A DNA stretch of 64,000 nucleotides from Oscillospiraceae bacterium (GCA_017622995.1 JAGAQA010000045.1:32919-96918), one strand, 5' to 3'. Shown: positions 27,626 to 39,133, counted from the stretch's first letter. The notes: generated by a model not told the origin, from the letters alone. Numbers and translations are program-made.

Positions 27626-28180
27626 ATGTACTATCATATGCGCGTTGCGGGTCTGGAACGGGATCTGCCCATCTGCCCCGTAAACGAAAATCTGTCCATT
27701 GCCGGTTTCATCATCTTCGGTGATCAGGAGCTTACCGTGGCCTGCGCCCGGGAGCTGCTGAAGAAGGCACCGGAATACGACTACATCATCACCGCCGAGG
27801 CCAAGGGCATTCCCCTGGCCCACGAGATGGCCCGCCAGGCGGGAGACGCCAAGTACCTCCTGGCCCGGAAAGGCCCCAAGCTGTATATGCGGGATCCCTT
27901 CAGCGTCACCGTCAACTCCATCACCACCGCCAAGGAGCAGCGGCTGTACCTGGACTGCGAGGATGCCAAGCTGATGAAGGGGAAACGAATCCTGGTTCTG
28001 GATGACGTGATCTCCACCGGCGAAAGCCTCCACGCGCTGGAAGCCCTGGTGGAAAAGGCCGGCGGCATCATCTGCGGCCGGATGGCCATTCTGGCAGAGG
28101 GGGATGCCAAGGACCGGGACGACATCATTTTCCTGGAGCCCCTGCCCCTGTTCAATCCCGATGGAACCGTAAAGGAGTAA
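27626..28180 (+). CDS. Phosphoribosyltransferase, adenine PRTase-like
   Basis: The 184-residue protein has a type I PRTase fold. A hood region is followed by YIITAEAKGIPLAHEMAR and the PRPP-binding loop ILVLDDVISTGESLHAL near residue 121. The order resembles adenine or xanthine phosphoribosyltransferases, but the base-specificity loop is not diagnostic by eye. ATG 27626 is preferred over GTG 27617 because AAGGAG lies at the right distance. It likely salvages purine bases released by the DeoD-type phosphorylase; that link is inference. Confidence 0.82.
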   Translation: MYYHMRVAGLERDLPICPVNENLSIAGFIIFGDQELTVACARELLKKAPEYDYIITAEAKGIPLAHEMARQAGDAKYLLARKGPKLYMRDPFSVTVNSITTAKEQRLYLDCEDAKLMKGKRILVLDDVISTGESLHALEALVEKAGGIICGRMAILAEGDAKDRDDIIFLEPLPLFNPDGTVKE

Positions 28181-28183
28181 GCG

Positions 28184-28675
28184 ATGTTTTGTCCAAAATG
28201 CGGTAATATTCTTTCAGATTCCGATAAATTCTGCACCTCCTGCGGGGCCCCTGTGGAATCCGCCCAGCAGGGAACCCGGGTGAACTCCGCCTGCGGGCAT
28301 CCCCACAGAACCACGGAGCTTCCGGCAGTCACGCCGGGAGAAGCGGTGCGGCTCTATTTTTCCCGCTATATGGACTTTTCCGGCCGTTCCCGCCGCAGCG
28401 AATACTGGGGCGCCCAGCTGGTGATCTGGATCATCTCGGCGGTCCTGGGCCTGCTGCTCAGGGAGGGGAGCCTGCTGCTGTCCCTGTGGTCCCTGGCAAC
28501 CCTGGTGCCCAATCTGTCCAGCATGGTTCGCCGGCTCCACGACACCGGCAGGAGCTGGACCTGGCTGCTGTGGAATCTGCTTCCCATCGCTGGCCAGATC
28601 ATCGTTCTGGTGGCCGCCTGCACCGACAGCGTCCCCGAAGCCAACCAGTGGGGAGAAAGCCCCAAGTATCATTGA
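28184..28675 (+). CDS. DUF805 membrane protein with N-terminal zinc ribbon
   Basis: The 163-residue protein begins with a double CxxC zinc ribbon (MFCPKCGNIL, FCTSCGAPV). After a linker comes a DUF805 domain (YFSRYMDFSGRSRRSEYWGA), three hydrophobic helices, and the family end RRLHDTGRSWTWLL. Function unknown. It begins 3 bp after the phosphoribosyltransferase stop. Confidence 0.86.
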   Translation: MFCPKCGNILSDSDKFCTSCGAPVESAQQGTRVNSACGHPHRTTELPAVTPGEAVRLYFSRYMDFSGRSRRSEYWGAQLVIWIISAVLGLLLREGSLLLSLWSLATLVPNLSSMVRRLHDTGRSWTWLLWNLLPIAGQIIVLVAACTDSVPEANQWGESPKYH

Positions 28676-28682
28676 TCCAACG

Positions 28683-28711
28683 CCCTCCCGGTTCTTTCCG
28701 GGAGGGATTTT
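28683..28711 (+). terminator. Terminator after the DUF805 gene
   Basis: A perfect 9-bp stem (28683-28691 with 28698-28706) is followed by ATTTTT. Confidence 0.85.
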
Positions 28712-28813
28712 TCATGGCAAGCCCCGGGGCCCTATAGCCCTGGCAGAAGAAAGGTTCTCTTGTAAAATCCGGCCCCATGTGATAGGATAATCCCAAAAGG
28801 AGGGGGAAGCGTT

Positions 28814-29242
28814 TTGATACTCATTTCCTGTGTGGACAATGCCCTCGGCATGCGGTTCCATGGCCGCCGCCAAAGCCGGGACCGGGAGCTGTGCCGCCGT
28901 ATTCTGGAAAGGTGCGGCGGGAAGCTCTGGCTCGGAGAGAAAAGTGCCATGCTGTTTGAAGCCTTCCCCCAGGCGGCGCTTTCCGTGACGGAGGACCCGG
29001 CCCGGGTGCCGGAAGGGGCCTATTGCTTCTGGGAGGAGCCGGTGGAGGAGGGCCTGGAGCCGGAGCGCATCTATCTCTACGGCTGGAACCGGGATTACCC
29101 GGCGGAGGAATACTTCCGTTTCCCTGGGGGACGGGATGCCTGGGAAGAGAGGGAACGGGCGGATTTTCCCGGCTACTCCCATCCGGCGATCACGGAAACG
29201 CGGTTTGAAAAGAGGAAGCAAGATGACGAAACAGAGGAATAA
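28814..29242 (+). CDS. Conserved clostridial protein of unknown function (GMRFxxRRQSRD motif)
   Basis: The 142-residue soluble protein uses a TTG start preceded by AGGAGGGGG. Its N-terminus has the motif ALGMRFHGRRQSRDREL. Later come YLYGWNRDYPAEEYF and a C-terminal PGYSHPAITETRFEKRK. I recall clostridial relatives, often mislabelled ribonuclease Z, but there is no metallo-beta-lactamase HxHxDH motif here, so that label is not supported. It overlaps the nuclease gene by 20 bp and probably shares its transcript. Confidence 0.75.
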   Translation: MILISCVDNALGMRFHGRRQSRDRELCRRILERCGGKLWLGEKSAMLFEAFPQAALSVTEDPARVPEGAYCFWEEPVEEGLEPERIYLYGWNRDYPAEEYFRFPGGRDAWEERERADFPGYSHPAITETRFEKRKQDDETEE

Positions 29243-29921
29243 ACGGCCCCTGAACTGGAAGCAGCTGCTGCTTCTGGCGCTGCTGCTCATCGGCACGGCG
29301 GTATACAATTATTATTTCGGCCCCGGCCAGGTAATCTCCCTGGAGGATATTCCGGAATACTCCGGCCAGGCCTATGTGGCCGTCAACGGAAATGAGCCCT
29401 TCTTCGCCCAGGAGGACTACACCACCACCTCCTATGAGACCTACGCGCCGCTGGACGGCTTGGGCCGCTGCGGCCCGGCGGAAGCCTGCGTGGGCCGGGA
29501 CCTGATGCCCACGGAGCCCCGGGGCAGCATCGGTTCCGTAAAGCCCACCGGCTGGCAGGTGTCCAAATATGATTTTGTGGATGGGAAATACCTCTATAAC
29601 CGGTGCCATCTCATCGGCTACCAGCTGACCGCGGAGAATGCCAACAAGCAGAATCTGATCACCGGAACCCGATACCTGAATGTAACCGGCATGCTGCCCT
29701 TTGAAAACCTGGTGGCGGACTATGTGCGTGAAACCGGCAACCATGTGCTCTACCGGGTGACCCCGATTTTTGACGGCACAGATCTGGTTGCCCGGGGTGT
29801 GCTGATGGAAGCCTGGTCCGTGGAGGATGACGGCGAGGGCGTATGCTTCAATGTGTACTGCTACAATGTGCAGCCCGGTGTGATTATTGATTATTCCACC
29901 GGCGCCAACCAATTGGAATGA
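29223..29921 (+). CDS. Membrane-anchored DNA/RNA non-specific endonuclease, EndA-like
   Basis: The 232-residue protein starts at ATG 29223 behind GAGGAAG. A single N-terminal helix (about 14-32) anchors it outside the cell. The beta-beta-alpha metal nuclease core is YLYNRCHLIGYQLTAENANK followed by NLITGTRYLN. The catalytic His sits in NRCH, where streptococcal EndA has DRGH. Such nucleases degrade extracellular DNA for uptake or nutrition; nucleoside import genes elsewhere in the window make a scavenging role plausible. Confidence 0.88.
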   Translation: MTKQRNKRPLNWKQLLLLALLLIGTAVYNYYFGPGQVISLEDIPEYSGQAYVAVNGNEPFFAQEDYTTTSYETYAPLDGLGRCGPAEACVGRDLMPTEPRGSIGSVKPTGWQVSKYDFVDGKYLYNRCHLIGYQLTAENANKQNLITGTRYLNVTGMLPFENLVADYVRETGNHVLYRVTPIFDGTDLVARGVLMEAWSVEDDGEGVCFNVYCYNVQPGVIIDYSTGANQLE

Positions 29922-29944
29922 GAGAAATCACGCGAAAAGCCGCA

Positions 29945-29974
29945 AAAACCGGACGCCATGGCGTCCGGTTTTTT
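29945..29974 (+). terminator. Terminator of the nuclease gene
   Basis: A 13-bp inverted repeat (AAAACCGGACGC arm) around a CATG loop ends in TTTTTT. Confidence 0.85.
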
Positions 29975-30032
29975 GGGCTGTCGGAGGCGGCAAAGGGCTG
30001 CGAGGCAGGGAAAGGGGCTTTTCGAAAAGAAC

Positions 30033-30060
30033 ACCGCCGAACCCATTTGGGTTCGGCGGT
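30033..30060 (-). terminator. Terminator hairpin downstream of ptsI
   Basis: A perfect 12-bp stem (30033-30044 with 30049-30060) lies 55 bp beyond the ptsI stop. On the minus strand it is followed by GTTCTTTTC. Confidence 0.65.
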
Positions 30061-30114
30061 AAAAGTTATTTGTGTATTGTCTCTACCCCAACGATTGACA
30101 TAGAGCCGGTTTTC

Positions 30115-31770
30115 TCAGCACTCCAGGGCGCTCAGATCACAGCTCCGGGTGTCGGTGCTGCGCAGGGCCTGACGCAGCGGCAGAACGGCGGTGGGGGTGA
30201 CGCTGAGCTCATCGATGCCCATTGCCATAAAGGTGGGCAGCAGACTCAGGTCGGCGCCCAGCTCACCGCAGATGCCGATCCAGATGCCGGCCTTGTGGGC
30301 GGCGTCGGCGGCGGTCTTCAGGGCCCGCAGAACGGCGGGGTGATGGGGATCGTAGAACCGGCCCAGGTCGCTGCACTGACGGTCGCAGGCCAGGGTGTAC
30401 TGGGTCAGGTCGTTGGTGCCCACGGAGAAGAAGTCCACCATCTTGGCCAGCTCCTCCGCCACGAATACGGAGGCCGGGGTTTCAATCATAATGCCCAGCT
30501 CCGTATTGGGATTGTAGGGGATGCCCTCCACAGACAGCTCTTTCATTACGTTTTCACAGGCCCGCTTGCACTCCTCCACTTCCCATACGGAGGTGATCAT
30601 GGGGAACATGATGGCAACCTTGCCGAAGGCGGAAGCCCGGTACAGGGCCCGCAGCTGGGTGCGGAATACCTCCGGCCGGGTCAGGGAGATCCGGATGGCC
30701 CGGTTGCCCATGGCGGGGTTCTCCTCCTTGGGCATATTGAAATAGGCAACCTGCTTGTCGGCGCCGATGTCCAGGGTGCGGATGATGACCCGTTTGCCCT
30801 CCATGGCGGCGGCAACGGCCTTGTAGGCTTCAAACTGCTCTTCCTCGGTGGGATAGTAGTCGGCAGCCAGATACAGGAATTCGGAACGGAACAGGCCGAT
30901 GCCCTGACCGTCGTTGGCCAGCACGGAGGCCACATCCTCAGGAGAGCCGATGTTGCAGTACACCTTGATGTGCTTCCCGTCCAGGGTCACATCCTCCTGA
31001 CCCTTCATGGACTGCAAAAGCTCCTTGCGGCGCTGCTGCTCGTCGTACTTGGCCTTCAGGTTTGTCAGGGTGATTTCGTCCGGATCCAGAATCATCACGC
31101 CGGTTTCGCCGTCTACATAGGCGATTCGGCCCTCATATTCCTGCTTCAGGGCCTCGCCGATGCCGCAGATGGCGGGAATGCCCATGGTCCGGGCCAGAAT
31201 GGCGGTGTGGCTGTTGCCGGAACCGCCCTGGGTGACAAAGCCCAGAATCTTGGACTTGTCCATTTGCAGGGTTTCGGAAGGAGCCAGGTCATCGGCAGCC
31301 AGGACAACGGGTTCATCGGAAGCAATGCCGCTGTCGGAAATGCCCATCAGGTTGTTGATCAGGCGGCGGCTCACATCCAGAATGTCCGCGGAACGGGCCT
31401 GCATGTAGGCATCCTCCATGGCGGCAAACATTTCGGCGAACTGATTTCCGGCTACCTCCACGGCATACTCCGCGCAGCAGCCCTCGGACTCCATAGTGTC
31501 CAGGACGCAGGCCACATAGTCTTCGTCCTCCACGAACATGGCATGGGTTTCAAACAGAACGGCGGATTCCTCACCCGCTTCTTCCCGGCACTTGTCCGCA
31601 AGGAGCGTCAGCTGTGCGATGGAATCCTGCTGGGCCTGGGCAAATCTTGCCTTCTCGGCCTCCAGATCCTCTGCCTTGCGGTTGGTTACAGCCGTGTCGG
31701 CCCGCTTGTAGAAATACAGCTTTCCCCGGATGACACCGGAGGAAACGCCTTTTCCTTGAATTGTAATCAT
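30115..31770 (-). CDS. ptsI: PTS enzyme I, phosphoenolpyruvate-protein phosphotransferase
   Basis: The 551-residue protein has the HPr-binding helical domain (about 25-140). The phosphohistidine domain has His188 in GGSGNSHTAILAR, and the C-terminal PEP-binding barrel contains EFLYLAADYYPTEEEQF, the GTNDLTQYTLACDR signature and the catalytic Cys in GICGELG. It passes phosphate from PEP to HPr, encoded 33 bp upstream. The operon has araD first and no enzyme II. Confidence 0.95.
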   Translation of the reverse strand: MITIQGKGVSSGVIRGKLYFYKRADTAVTNRKAEDLEAEKARFAQAQQDSIAQLTLLADKCREEAGEESAVLFETHAMFVEDEDYVACVLDTMESEGCCAEYAVEVAGNQFAEMFAAMEDAYMQARSADILDVSRRLINNLMGISDSGIASDEPVVLAADDLAPSETLQMDKSKILGFVTQGGSGNSHTAILARTMGIPAICGIGEALKQEYEGRIAYVDGETGVMILDPDEITLTNLKAKYDEQQRRKELLQSMKGQEDVTLDGKHIKVYCNIGSPEDVASVLANDGQGIGLFRSEFLYLAADYYPTEEEQFEAYKAVAAAMEGKRVIIRTLDIGADKQVAYFNMPKEENPAMGNRAIRISLTRPEVFRTQLRALYRASAFGKVAIMFPMITSVWEVEECKRACENVMKELSVEGIPYNPNTELGIMIETPASVFVAEELAKMVDFFSVGTNDLTQYTLACDRQCSDLGRFYDPHHPAVLRALKTAADAAHKAGIWIGICGELGADLSLLPTFMAMGIDELSVTPTAVLPLRQALRSTDTRSCDLSALEC

Positions 31771-31803
31771 GGCATGGTCCCCTTGTTTTGTAAATCGGCG
31801 GGC

Positions 31804-32064
31804 TTACAGGTTATCCTGGAAGAACTTCTCCATGGCGGCAATGGCGGCATCCTCGGAGGGACCCTCTGCCTTGACGGTAACCTGGTCGCCGTTCTTGACG
31901 GCCAGACCCATAATCATCATCAGCTGGGTAGCCTTAACGGTCTTGGGGCCCTTGGTAATGGTGATGGTGGTGTCGGCAAACTCTTTGGCGGCCTTGGCCA
32001 GCATACCGGCGGGACGGGCGTGAAGACCCAGGGGATCGTTGACAACGTAGTTGAATTCTTTCAT
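31804..32064 (-). CDS. ptsH: HPr phosphocarrier protein lacking the regulatory serine
   Basis: The 86-residue protein has the active-site His15 in PLGLHARPAG and the normal HPr length and fold pattern. At the place of Ser46, the HPr kinase target (KSIMG in Bacillus), it reads KATQLMMIMG, so the serine is replaced by Gln47 and no serine lies nearby. It can take phosphate from enzyme I but should not be controlled by HPr kinase or act as a CcpA corepressor through this site. Confidence 0.9.
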   Translation of the reverse strand: MKEFNYVVNDPLGLHARPAGMLAKAAKEFADTTITITKGPKTVKATQLMMIMGLAVKNGDQVTVKAEGPSEDAAIAAMEKFFQDNL

Positions 32065-32092
32065 AACAGAAACCTCTTCCTTTTTGATTGTT

Positions 32093-32794
32093 TTATTTGC
32101 AGCCCTGGCCGTAATAGGCGTTGGGGCCGTGCTTACGAAGATAGTGCTTGTCCAGGATCCGCTGGGGAGCGGGAGCGGCGCTGGGATCCACCTGGCGGGT
32201 CAGGATGCCCATTTTTGCCACTTCCTCCAGGACCACGGCGTGGTAAACCGCCTGGGCGGGATCCTTGCCCCAGGTGAAGGGGCCGTGGCTGTGGCAGATC
32301 ACGGCGGGAACGGCCATGGGATCCAGCTTCCGTTCCCGGAAGGTTTCAATGATCACGGTGCCGGTGCCCTTTTCGTAATCCTCGTCCAGCTCTTCCTGGG
32401 TCAGGTGCCGGGCGCAGGGGATGGAGCCGTAGAAATAGTCGGCGTGGGTGGTACCGTAGCAGGGAATATCCCGGCCTGCCTGGGCCCAGGCCACGGCGTA
32501 GGGGCTGTGGGTATGGACAATACCCCCCAGCTTGGGGAAGGCCTTATACAGCTCAATATGGGTTTTGGTATCGGAGCTGGGGTTCAGGGTGCCCTCCACC
32601 ACATTGCCCTCCAGGTCCAGGACCACCAGCATATCGGGTGTCAGCTCCTCATACTCCACACCGCTGGGCTTGATGACAACCAGACCCTTTTCCCGGTCGA
32701 TACCGGACACATTGCCCCAGGTATAGGTGACCAGATTCCGGCGGGGGAGTTCCATATTGGCTTCATAAACCTTTTGCTTCAGTTCTTCCAGCAT
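32093..32794 (-). CDS. araD: L-ribulose-5-phosphate 4-epimerase
   Basis: The 233-residue class II aldolase-fold enzyme shows LVTYTWGNVSGID, the zinc motif GIVHTHSPYAVAWAQAG and the later CHSHGPFTWGK histidine. It converts L-ribulose 5-phosphate to D-xylulose 5-phosphate. Other arabinose genes are absent, and pairing with the general PTS genes is unusual. A close paralogue (UlaF/SgbE type) cannot be excluded. Confidence 0.9.
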   Translation of the reverse strand: MLEELKQKVYEANMELPRRNLVTYTWGNVSGIDREKGLVVIKPSGVEYEELTPDMLVVLDLEGNVVEGTLNPSSDTKTHIELYKAFPKLGGIVHTHSPYAVAWAQAGRDIPCYGTTHADYFYGSIPCARHLTQEELDEDYEKGTGTVIIETFRERKLDPMAVPAVICHSHGPFTWGKDPAQAVYHAVVLEEVAKMGILTRQVDPSAAPAPQRILDKHYLRKHGPNAYYGQGCK

Positions 32795-32922
32795 TTACGA
32801 ATCCTCCTAGCGAAGTTGTGCCCGCCGCATCCGCCTGCCAAAGGGGAGGGAATCCGGCGACAGGGGCACAAAACGATCAAATTGGACAAAAATGAAGATG
32901 CTTTTTCATTTTTCCATGTCAC

Positions 32923-32951
32923 ATTATAATAGAAAAACCGGCAAAGTGCAA
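32923..32951 (-). promoter_or_regulatory. Promoter of the araD-ptsH-ptsI operon
   Basis: On the minus strand TTGCAC (32946-32951), a 17-bp spacer and TATAAT (32923-32928) leave a leader of about 120 nt. The leader contains a GC-rich hairpin closed by GTGCCC and GGGCAC. Confidence 0.68.
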
Positions 32952-33010
32952 TAGCTATTTCTGTTGGCACGGAAAATTCTCGGAAGGCCCCGCCGGTGCC
33001 AAAAAGAAAA

Positions 33011-33040
33011 CCCTGCCGAAAGCAGCGCTTTCGGCAGGGA
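33011..33040 (-). terminator. Terminator of gdhA
   Basis: A perfect 13-bp stem (33011-33023 with 33027-33039) with an AGC loop lies 12 bp after the stop. GTTTTC follows on the minus strand. Confidence 0.82.
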
Positions 33041-33050
33041 AAAGGGGTTC

Positions 33051-35679
<2,629 letters not shown>

Positions 35680-35688
35680 GTTGTTTCC

Positions 35689-37038
35689 TTACTTTCCAAC
35701 GCAGAACCGTTCAAAGATTCTTGCGGTAATGTCCTCTCTCACGGTGGCCCCGGTGACCTCGCCCATGGCTTCCATGGCCTCCTCCACATCGGTGAGTACC
35801 GCGTCGGGGGTCAGGCCCAGCTGCAGTCCCTGAAGGGACCGCAGCATGGCCTCGTAGGCTCTGCGACAGGCGTCATACTGCCGGGAGTTGGTGAGAATGG
35901 AGCCGTCGCAGGGCAGTTCCCCCTGGAATTCCAGGTCGATGATGTCCGCCAGCTGGTCAAGGCCCCGGTGCTCCGGAATGCTGGTGCAGATCACGTTCAG
36001 GAAGGGCAGATCCCCCGGCTCCACCACCTGGCCCAGATCCACCTTGTTCACCAGGGCAATGGCATGGGGCGCTTCACAGCAGGCATCCATGATCTCCCGG
36101 TCCTCCGGGGTAAGGGGCTGGGAGCCGTCGCAGACAAAGAGCACCAGATCCGCCTGCTCCAGGGCCTGCCGGGAGCGCCGGACGCCCAGGGCCTCCACCC
36201 GGTCACCGGTTTCCCGGATACCGGCGGTGTCGATGAGCCGCAGGCGGGTGGAGCCCACCAGAACGGACTGCTCCACCGTATCCCGGGTGGTGCCGGGAAT
36301 GTCGGTGACGATGACACGATCAAAGCCCGCCAGGGCGTTGAGCAGGCTGGATTTGCCCACATTTGGCCTGCCCACAATGGCGGCGGCCACGCCCTGCCGC
36401 AGAATCCGGCCCTGATGGTAGGTGCCCAGCAGGTCATAGAGGGCTTTGGCAGTCTGCCGCAGGGTGCGGGTATAGTTCGAAAGACCGAAGTCCTCTATAT
36501 CCTCATCCGGGTAGTCCAGCACCGCGTGAAAATGGCTGCAAAGGTCGGTAAGGGTCCGGTAGATGGGGTCCAGCTTTTTTTGCAGCGCGCCGGCTACCTG
36601 ACCGGCGGCGTTGGCGGCGGCGTCGGCAGTTTCCGCTTCAATCAGGTCAATGACGGCCTCCGCCTGGGTCAGGTCCAGCTTGCCGTTCAGGAAGGCCCGT
36701 TTGGTAAATTCCCCCCGGCGGGCGGGCCTTGCCCCGGCGGCATACAGGCTGTCCAGCCCCGCGGCCAGCAGGGCAGGGGAGCCGTGGCAGTGGAATTCCA
36801 CGGTGTCCTCCCCGGTGTAGCTGTGAGGAGCCCGGCTCACCACGGCCATACATTGATCGATGGTCCGGCCCTGGGTATCCTTCAGGCAGCCCAGGAGCAG
36901 CTTCCGGTTGGGGGCTTCCAAAAGGTTGCCGGAGAAAACCCTTTGGGCGATGGAAATGCAGTCATCCCCGGAAAGCCGGATGATTCCGATGGCGGACACC
37001 TGGTTTCCGGTGGAGACGGCGGCAATGGCGTGAGACAT
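35689..37038 (-). CDS. mnmE: tRNA uridine-5-carboxymethylaminomethyl modification GTPase MnmE
   Basis: The 449-residue protein has the N-terminal tetrahydrofolate-binding domain (SAIGIIRLSGDDC), a helical domain, the inserted G domain (GRPNVGKSSLLNALAG, DIPGTTRD, NKVDLG), and the C-terminal CxGK motif FCVGK. With MnmG it forms mnm5U34 in tRNAs. ATG 37038 fits the family N-terminus. mnmG is not next to it in this window. Confidence 0.96.
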   Translation of the reverse strand: MSHAIAAVSTGNQVSAIGIIRLSGDDCISIAQRVFSGNLLEAPNRKLLLGCLKDTQGRTIDQCMAVVSRAPHSYTGEDTVEFHCHGSPALLAAGLDSLYAAGARPARRGEFTKRAFLNGKLDLTQAEAVIDLIEAETADAAANAAGQVAGALQKKLDPIYRTLTDLCSHFHAVLDYPDEDIEDFGLSNYTRTLRQTAKALYDLLGTYHQGRILRQGVAAAIVGRPNVGKSSLLNALAGFDRVIVTDIPGTTRDTVEQSVLVGSTRLRLIDTAGIRETGDRVEALGVRRSRQALEQADLVLFVCDGSQPLTPEDREIMDACCEAPHAIALVNKVDLGQVVEPGDLPFLNVICTSIPEHRGLDQLADIIDLEFQGELPCDGSILTNSRQYDACRRAYEAMLRSLQGLQLGLTPDAVLTDVEEAMEAMGEVTGATVREDITARIFERFCVGK

Positions 37039-37052
37039 ACAATTCGTTCCTT

Positions 37053-37616
37053 TCACTGGGCATCCAGAAAGCGCATCAGCTGATAGGCGCACATAATGGC
37101 TAAGGTTTCTTCCTCCAGAATCCGGCGGGCCTCTTTTTTGTCGGCCAGCACCACCTGAATATCCTCGGTGAGCTCCTGCCCCCGGGCGCTGGGGGTTCCC
37201 TCACAGGTGCCGAATACGGTGGCGCAGCTTTCGTCCGTCATACCCACGGTGGTGTAGCAGGGCTTCAAAAGCCCGGTGACGGTGAGGGTCAGACCGGTTT
37301 CCTCCAGCATTTCCCGGCAGGCAGCCTGGGCCACATCCTCTCCGGGCTCCACAAGCCCTGCGGGAAGCTCATAGACATAGTCCCCCACGGGATACCGGTA
37401 CTGCCGCACCAGAACAATCTGTTCCCCCCGGCGGGCGCAGATCACCACGCCGTCGGGGTCGTTGCGCTTGGTAACGGCCTTGAGCTGCTCCGGGCTGCCT
37501 TTCCGGGAGGCGACGAAGTAGGGAAAATGCACCCCGTCCCGCCGGATGGCGTCCAGTTGATACAGGGAGAGGAATTTGCTTCCCGCCAATTTGATAATGG
37601 AACCGATTCGATCCAT
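37053..37616 (-). CDS. NUDIX hydrolase, ADP-ribose pyrophosphatase-like
   Basis: The 187-residue protein starts behind AGGAGG. It carries a complete Nudix box from GLVEPGEDV through REMLEETGL, preceded by QYRYPVGDYVYELPAG, the pattern of ADP-ribose pyrophosphatases. It cleaves nucleoside diphosphate sugars to AMP and sugar phosphate. It is the first gene of the mnmE-desulfurase operon. Confidence 0.9.
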   Translation of the reverse strand: MDRIGSIIKLAGSKFLSLYQLDAIRRDGVHFPYFVASRKGSPEQLKAVTKRNDPDGVVICARRGEQIVLVRQYRYPVGDYVYELPAGLVEPGEDVAQAACREMLEETGLTLTVTGLLKPCYTTVGMTDESCATVFGTCEGTPSARGQELTEDIQVVLADKKEARRILEEETLAIMCAYQLMRFLDAQ

Positions 37617-37822
37617 AGGGTGCCTCCTGAACATTTCTTTTCCCGGGTATCATACCATTTTTTTGCTCAAAATGCAATGCTTCCGGTCTGTGCTGAAAAA
37701 AAGACACATTTTCGGCATTCCAGGCACTGGAATATGGGAGCTGTCCGGGTTATAATGGATCCGGAAAACAAGGGAACCTGTCTGCTTTTGGGGACAGGCG
37801 TCTGCAAAAGAAGGTGCCAAAG

Positions 37823-39133
37823 ATGATTCGTATGGAAATCGCCCTGTTTCTGGTGCTGACACTGGTGGCCAGCGTCTACTTTTCCGCCGGGAAAAAGCCG
37901 GGAAATCTGCACCGGGCCTTTTCGGCGCTGCTGATCCTGACCATGATCAATCTGGTGTTTGACGGCCTGACGGTGTATACCGTGAACCGGCTGGATGAGC
38001 TGCCCATCCTCCTCAACGATGTGCTGCACCACATCTTTCTTGCCACCATTGTGGGCTGTGTGTATCTGTTTTATGTGTATGTGGCCCTGCTGGTGGAGGA
38101 GGAAACCGGGTCCGAACGGAGGTTTACCATTCTTTCCCGGGTCATATTCGTTCTGCTGAGCGTGGGCACCATTCTTCTGCCGGTGCGTTACACCAGGACC
38201 CCTGTGGGCAATTATTCCGACGGTATTGTCACCTATACCTGCTATCTGGGGGTGGCTCTGTATCTGCTTATGAGCTTTGGCCTGCTGATCCGCAACTGGG
38301 TAAAGATCCAGCGGAAGAAAAAGCTGGTGATCATTACGGCGCTGATGATTGAGCTGATGGTGGCCCTGGCCCAGGCCCTGAACCATACCTGGCTGATTAC
38401 CGGCATGGGCATGACCCTGATGTGCATGGCGGTGTACCTGACCCTGGAAAACCCGGACCTGCTCCGGGGGGAGCTGACGGAGCAAAGGCTTTCCATGCTC
38501 TATTTCAAAAGCCAGATCAACCCCCATTTTCTCTACAACACCCTGGATACCATCCGCATCCAGGCCCAGCTGAACAATGATCCCCAGGTGGCGGGGCTGC
38601 TCATGCGTTTGGTGGATTTCTTCCGGCTGACAGTGAAGATCAACGGCCAGCAGGTGCCCCTGGAGGATGAGCTGGAGCTGCTGGAAAGCTATCTGGAGCT
38701 GATCTGCTGCCGGTATCCGGAAATCCAATGCCGGTATGACATCGATTCCAGCCTGGAGGATGCCCTGGTGCCCAACTTCATTTTGCAGCCCATGGTGGAA
38801 AACAGTGTGCTTCACGGCCTGAAGGACCGGGGCTACCGGGGCACCATTCTGATCCGGGCCCAACGGGCGGACAGGGAAAAGATGATTCTGGAAATCGAGG
38901 ACGACGGCGCGGGCTTCCCCGGGGACAGCATGGAGGTCATGAACAGGAAGCTGGAGGAATACGCCCGGCAGCCCCTGAAGCTGGAGGGCAACAGCATCGG
39001 GATTCTCAACGTGCAGAAGCGGATTAAGCTTTTGTGCGGCCGGGAATACGGCCTGCATTACCGGAAGAATGCTTCGGGCGGCACAACGGCAAGACTGCTG
39101 CTGCCCATCCAAAGGGAGGAAGGACTCAAATGA
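37823..39133 (+). CDS. Membrane sensor histidine kinase, LytS/YesM type
   Basis: The roughly 436-residue kinase has six or seven membrane helices in its first 215 residues, with no large extracellular loop, like 7TM-type clostridial sensors. A His_kinase domain follows, with the phospho-accepting histidine in SQINPHFLYNTLDTIR, then an HATPase domain (QPMVENSVLHGLK, EDDGAGFPGD, GILNVQKRI). ATG 37823 follows AAGGTG. The response regulator starts in its stop codon. Confidence 0.92.
   Translation: MIRMEIALFLVLTLVASVYFSAGKKPGNLHRAFSALLILTMINLVFDGLTVYTVNRLDELPILLNDVLHHIFLATIVGCVYLFYVYVALLVEEETGSERRFTILSRVIFVLLSVGTILLPVRYTRTPVGNYSDGIVTYTCYLGVALYLLMSFGLLIRNWVKIQRKKKLVIITALMIELMVALAQALNHTWLITGMGMTLMCMAVYLTLENPDLLRGELTEQRLSMLYFKSQINPHFLYNTLDTIRIQAQLNNDPQVAGLLMRLVDFFRLTVKINGQQVPLEDELELLESYLELICCRYPEIQCRYDIDSSLEDALVPNFILQPMVENSVLHGLKDRGYRGTILIRAQRADREKMILEIEDDGAGFPGDSMEVMNRKLEEYARQPLKLEGNSIGILNVQKRIKLLCGREYGLHYRKNASGGTTARLLLPIQREEGLK

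Noticed and set aside
28814-29242. Ribonuclease Z
   Set aside because: There is no metallo-beta-lactamase HxHxDH motif and the protein is far too short.
29887-32277. A 796-codon plus-strand frame opposite ptsI and ptsH
   Set aside because: The minus strand encodes clear enzyme I and HPr; the plus frame is glycine/histidine-rich antisense with no family match.
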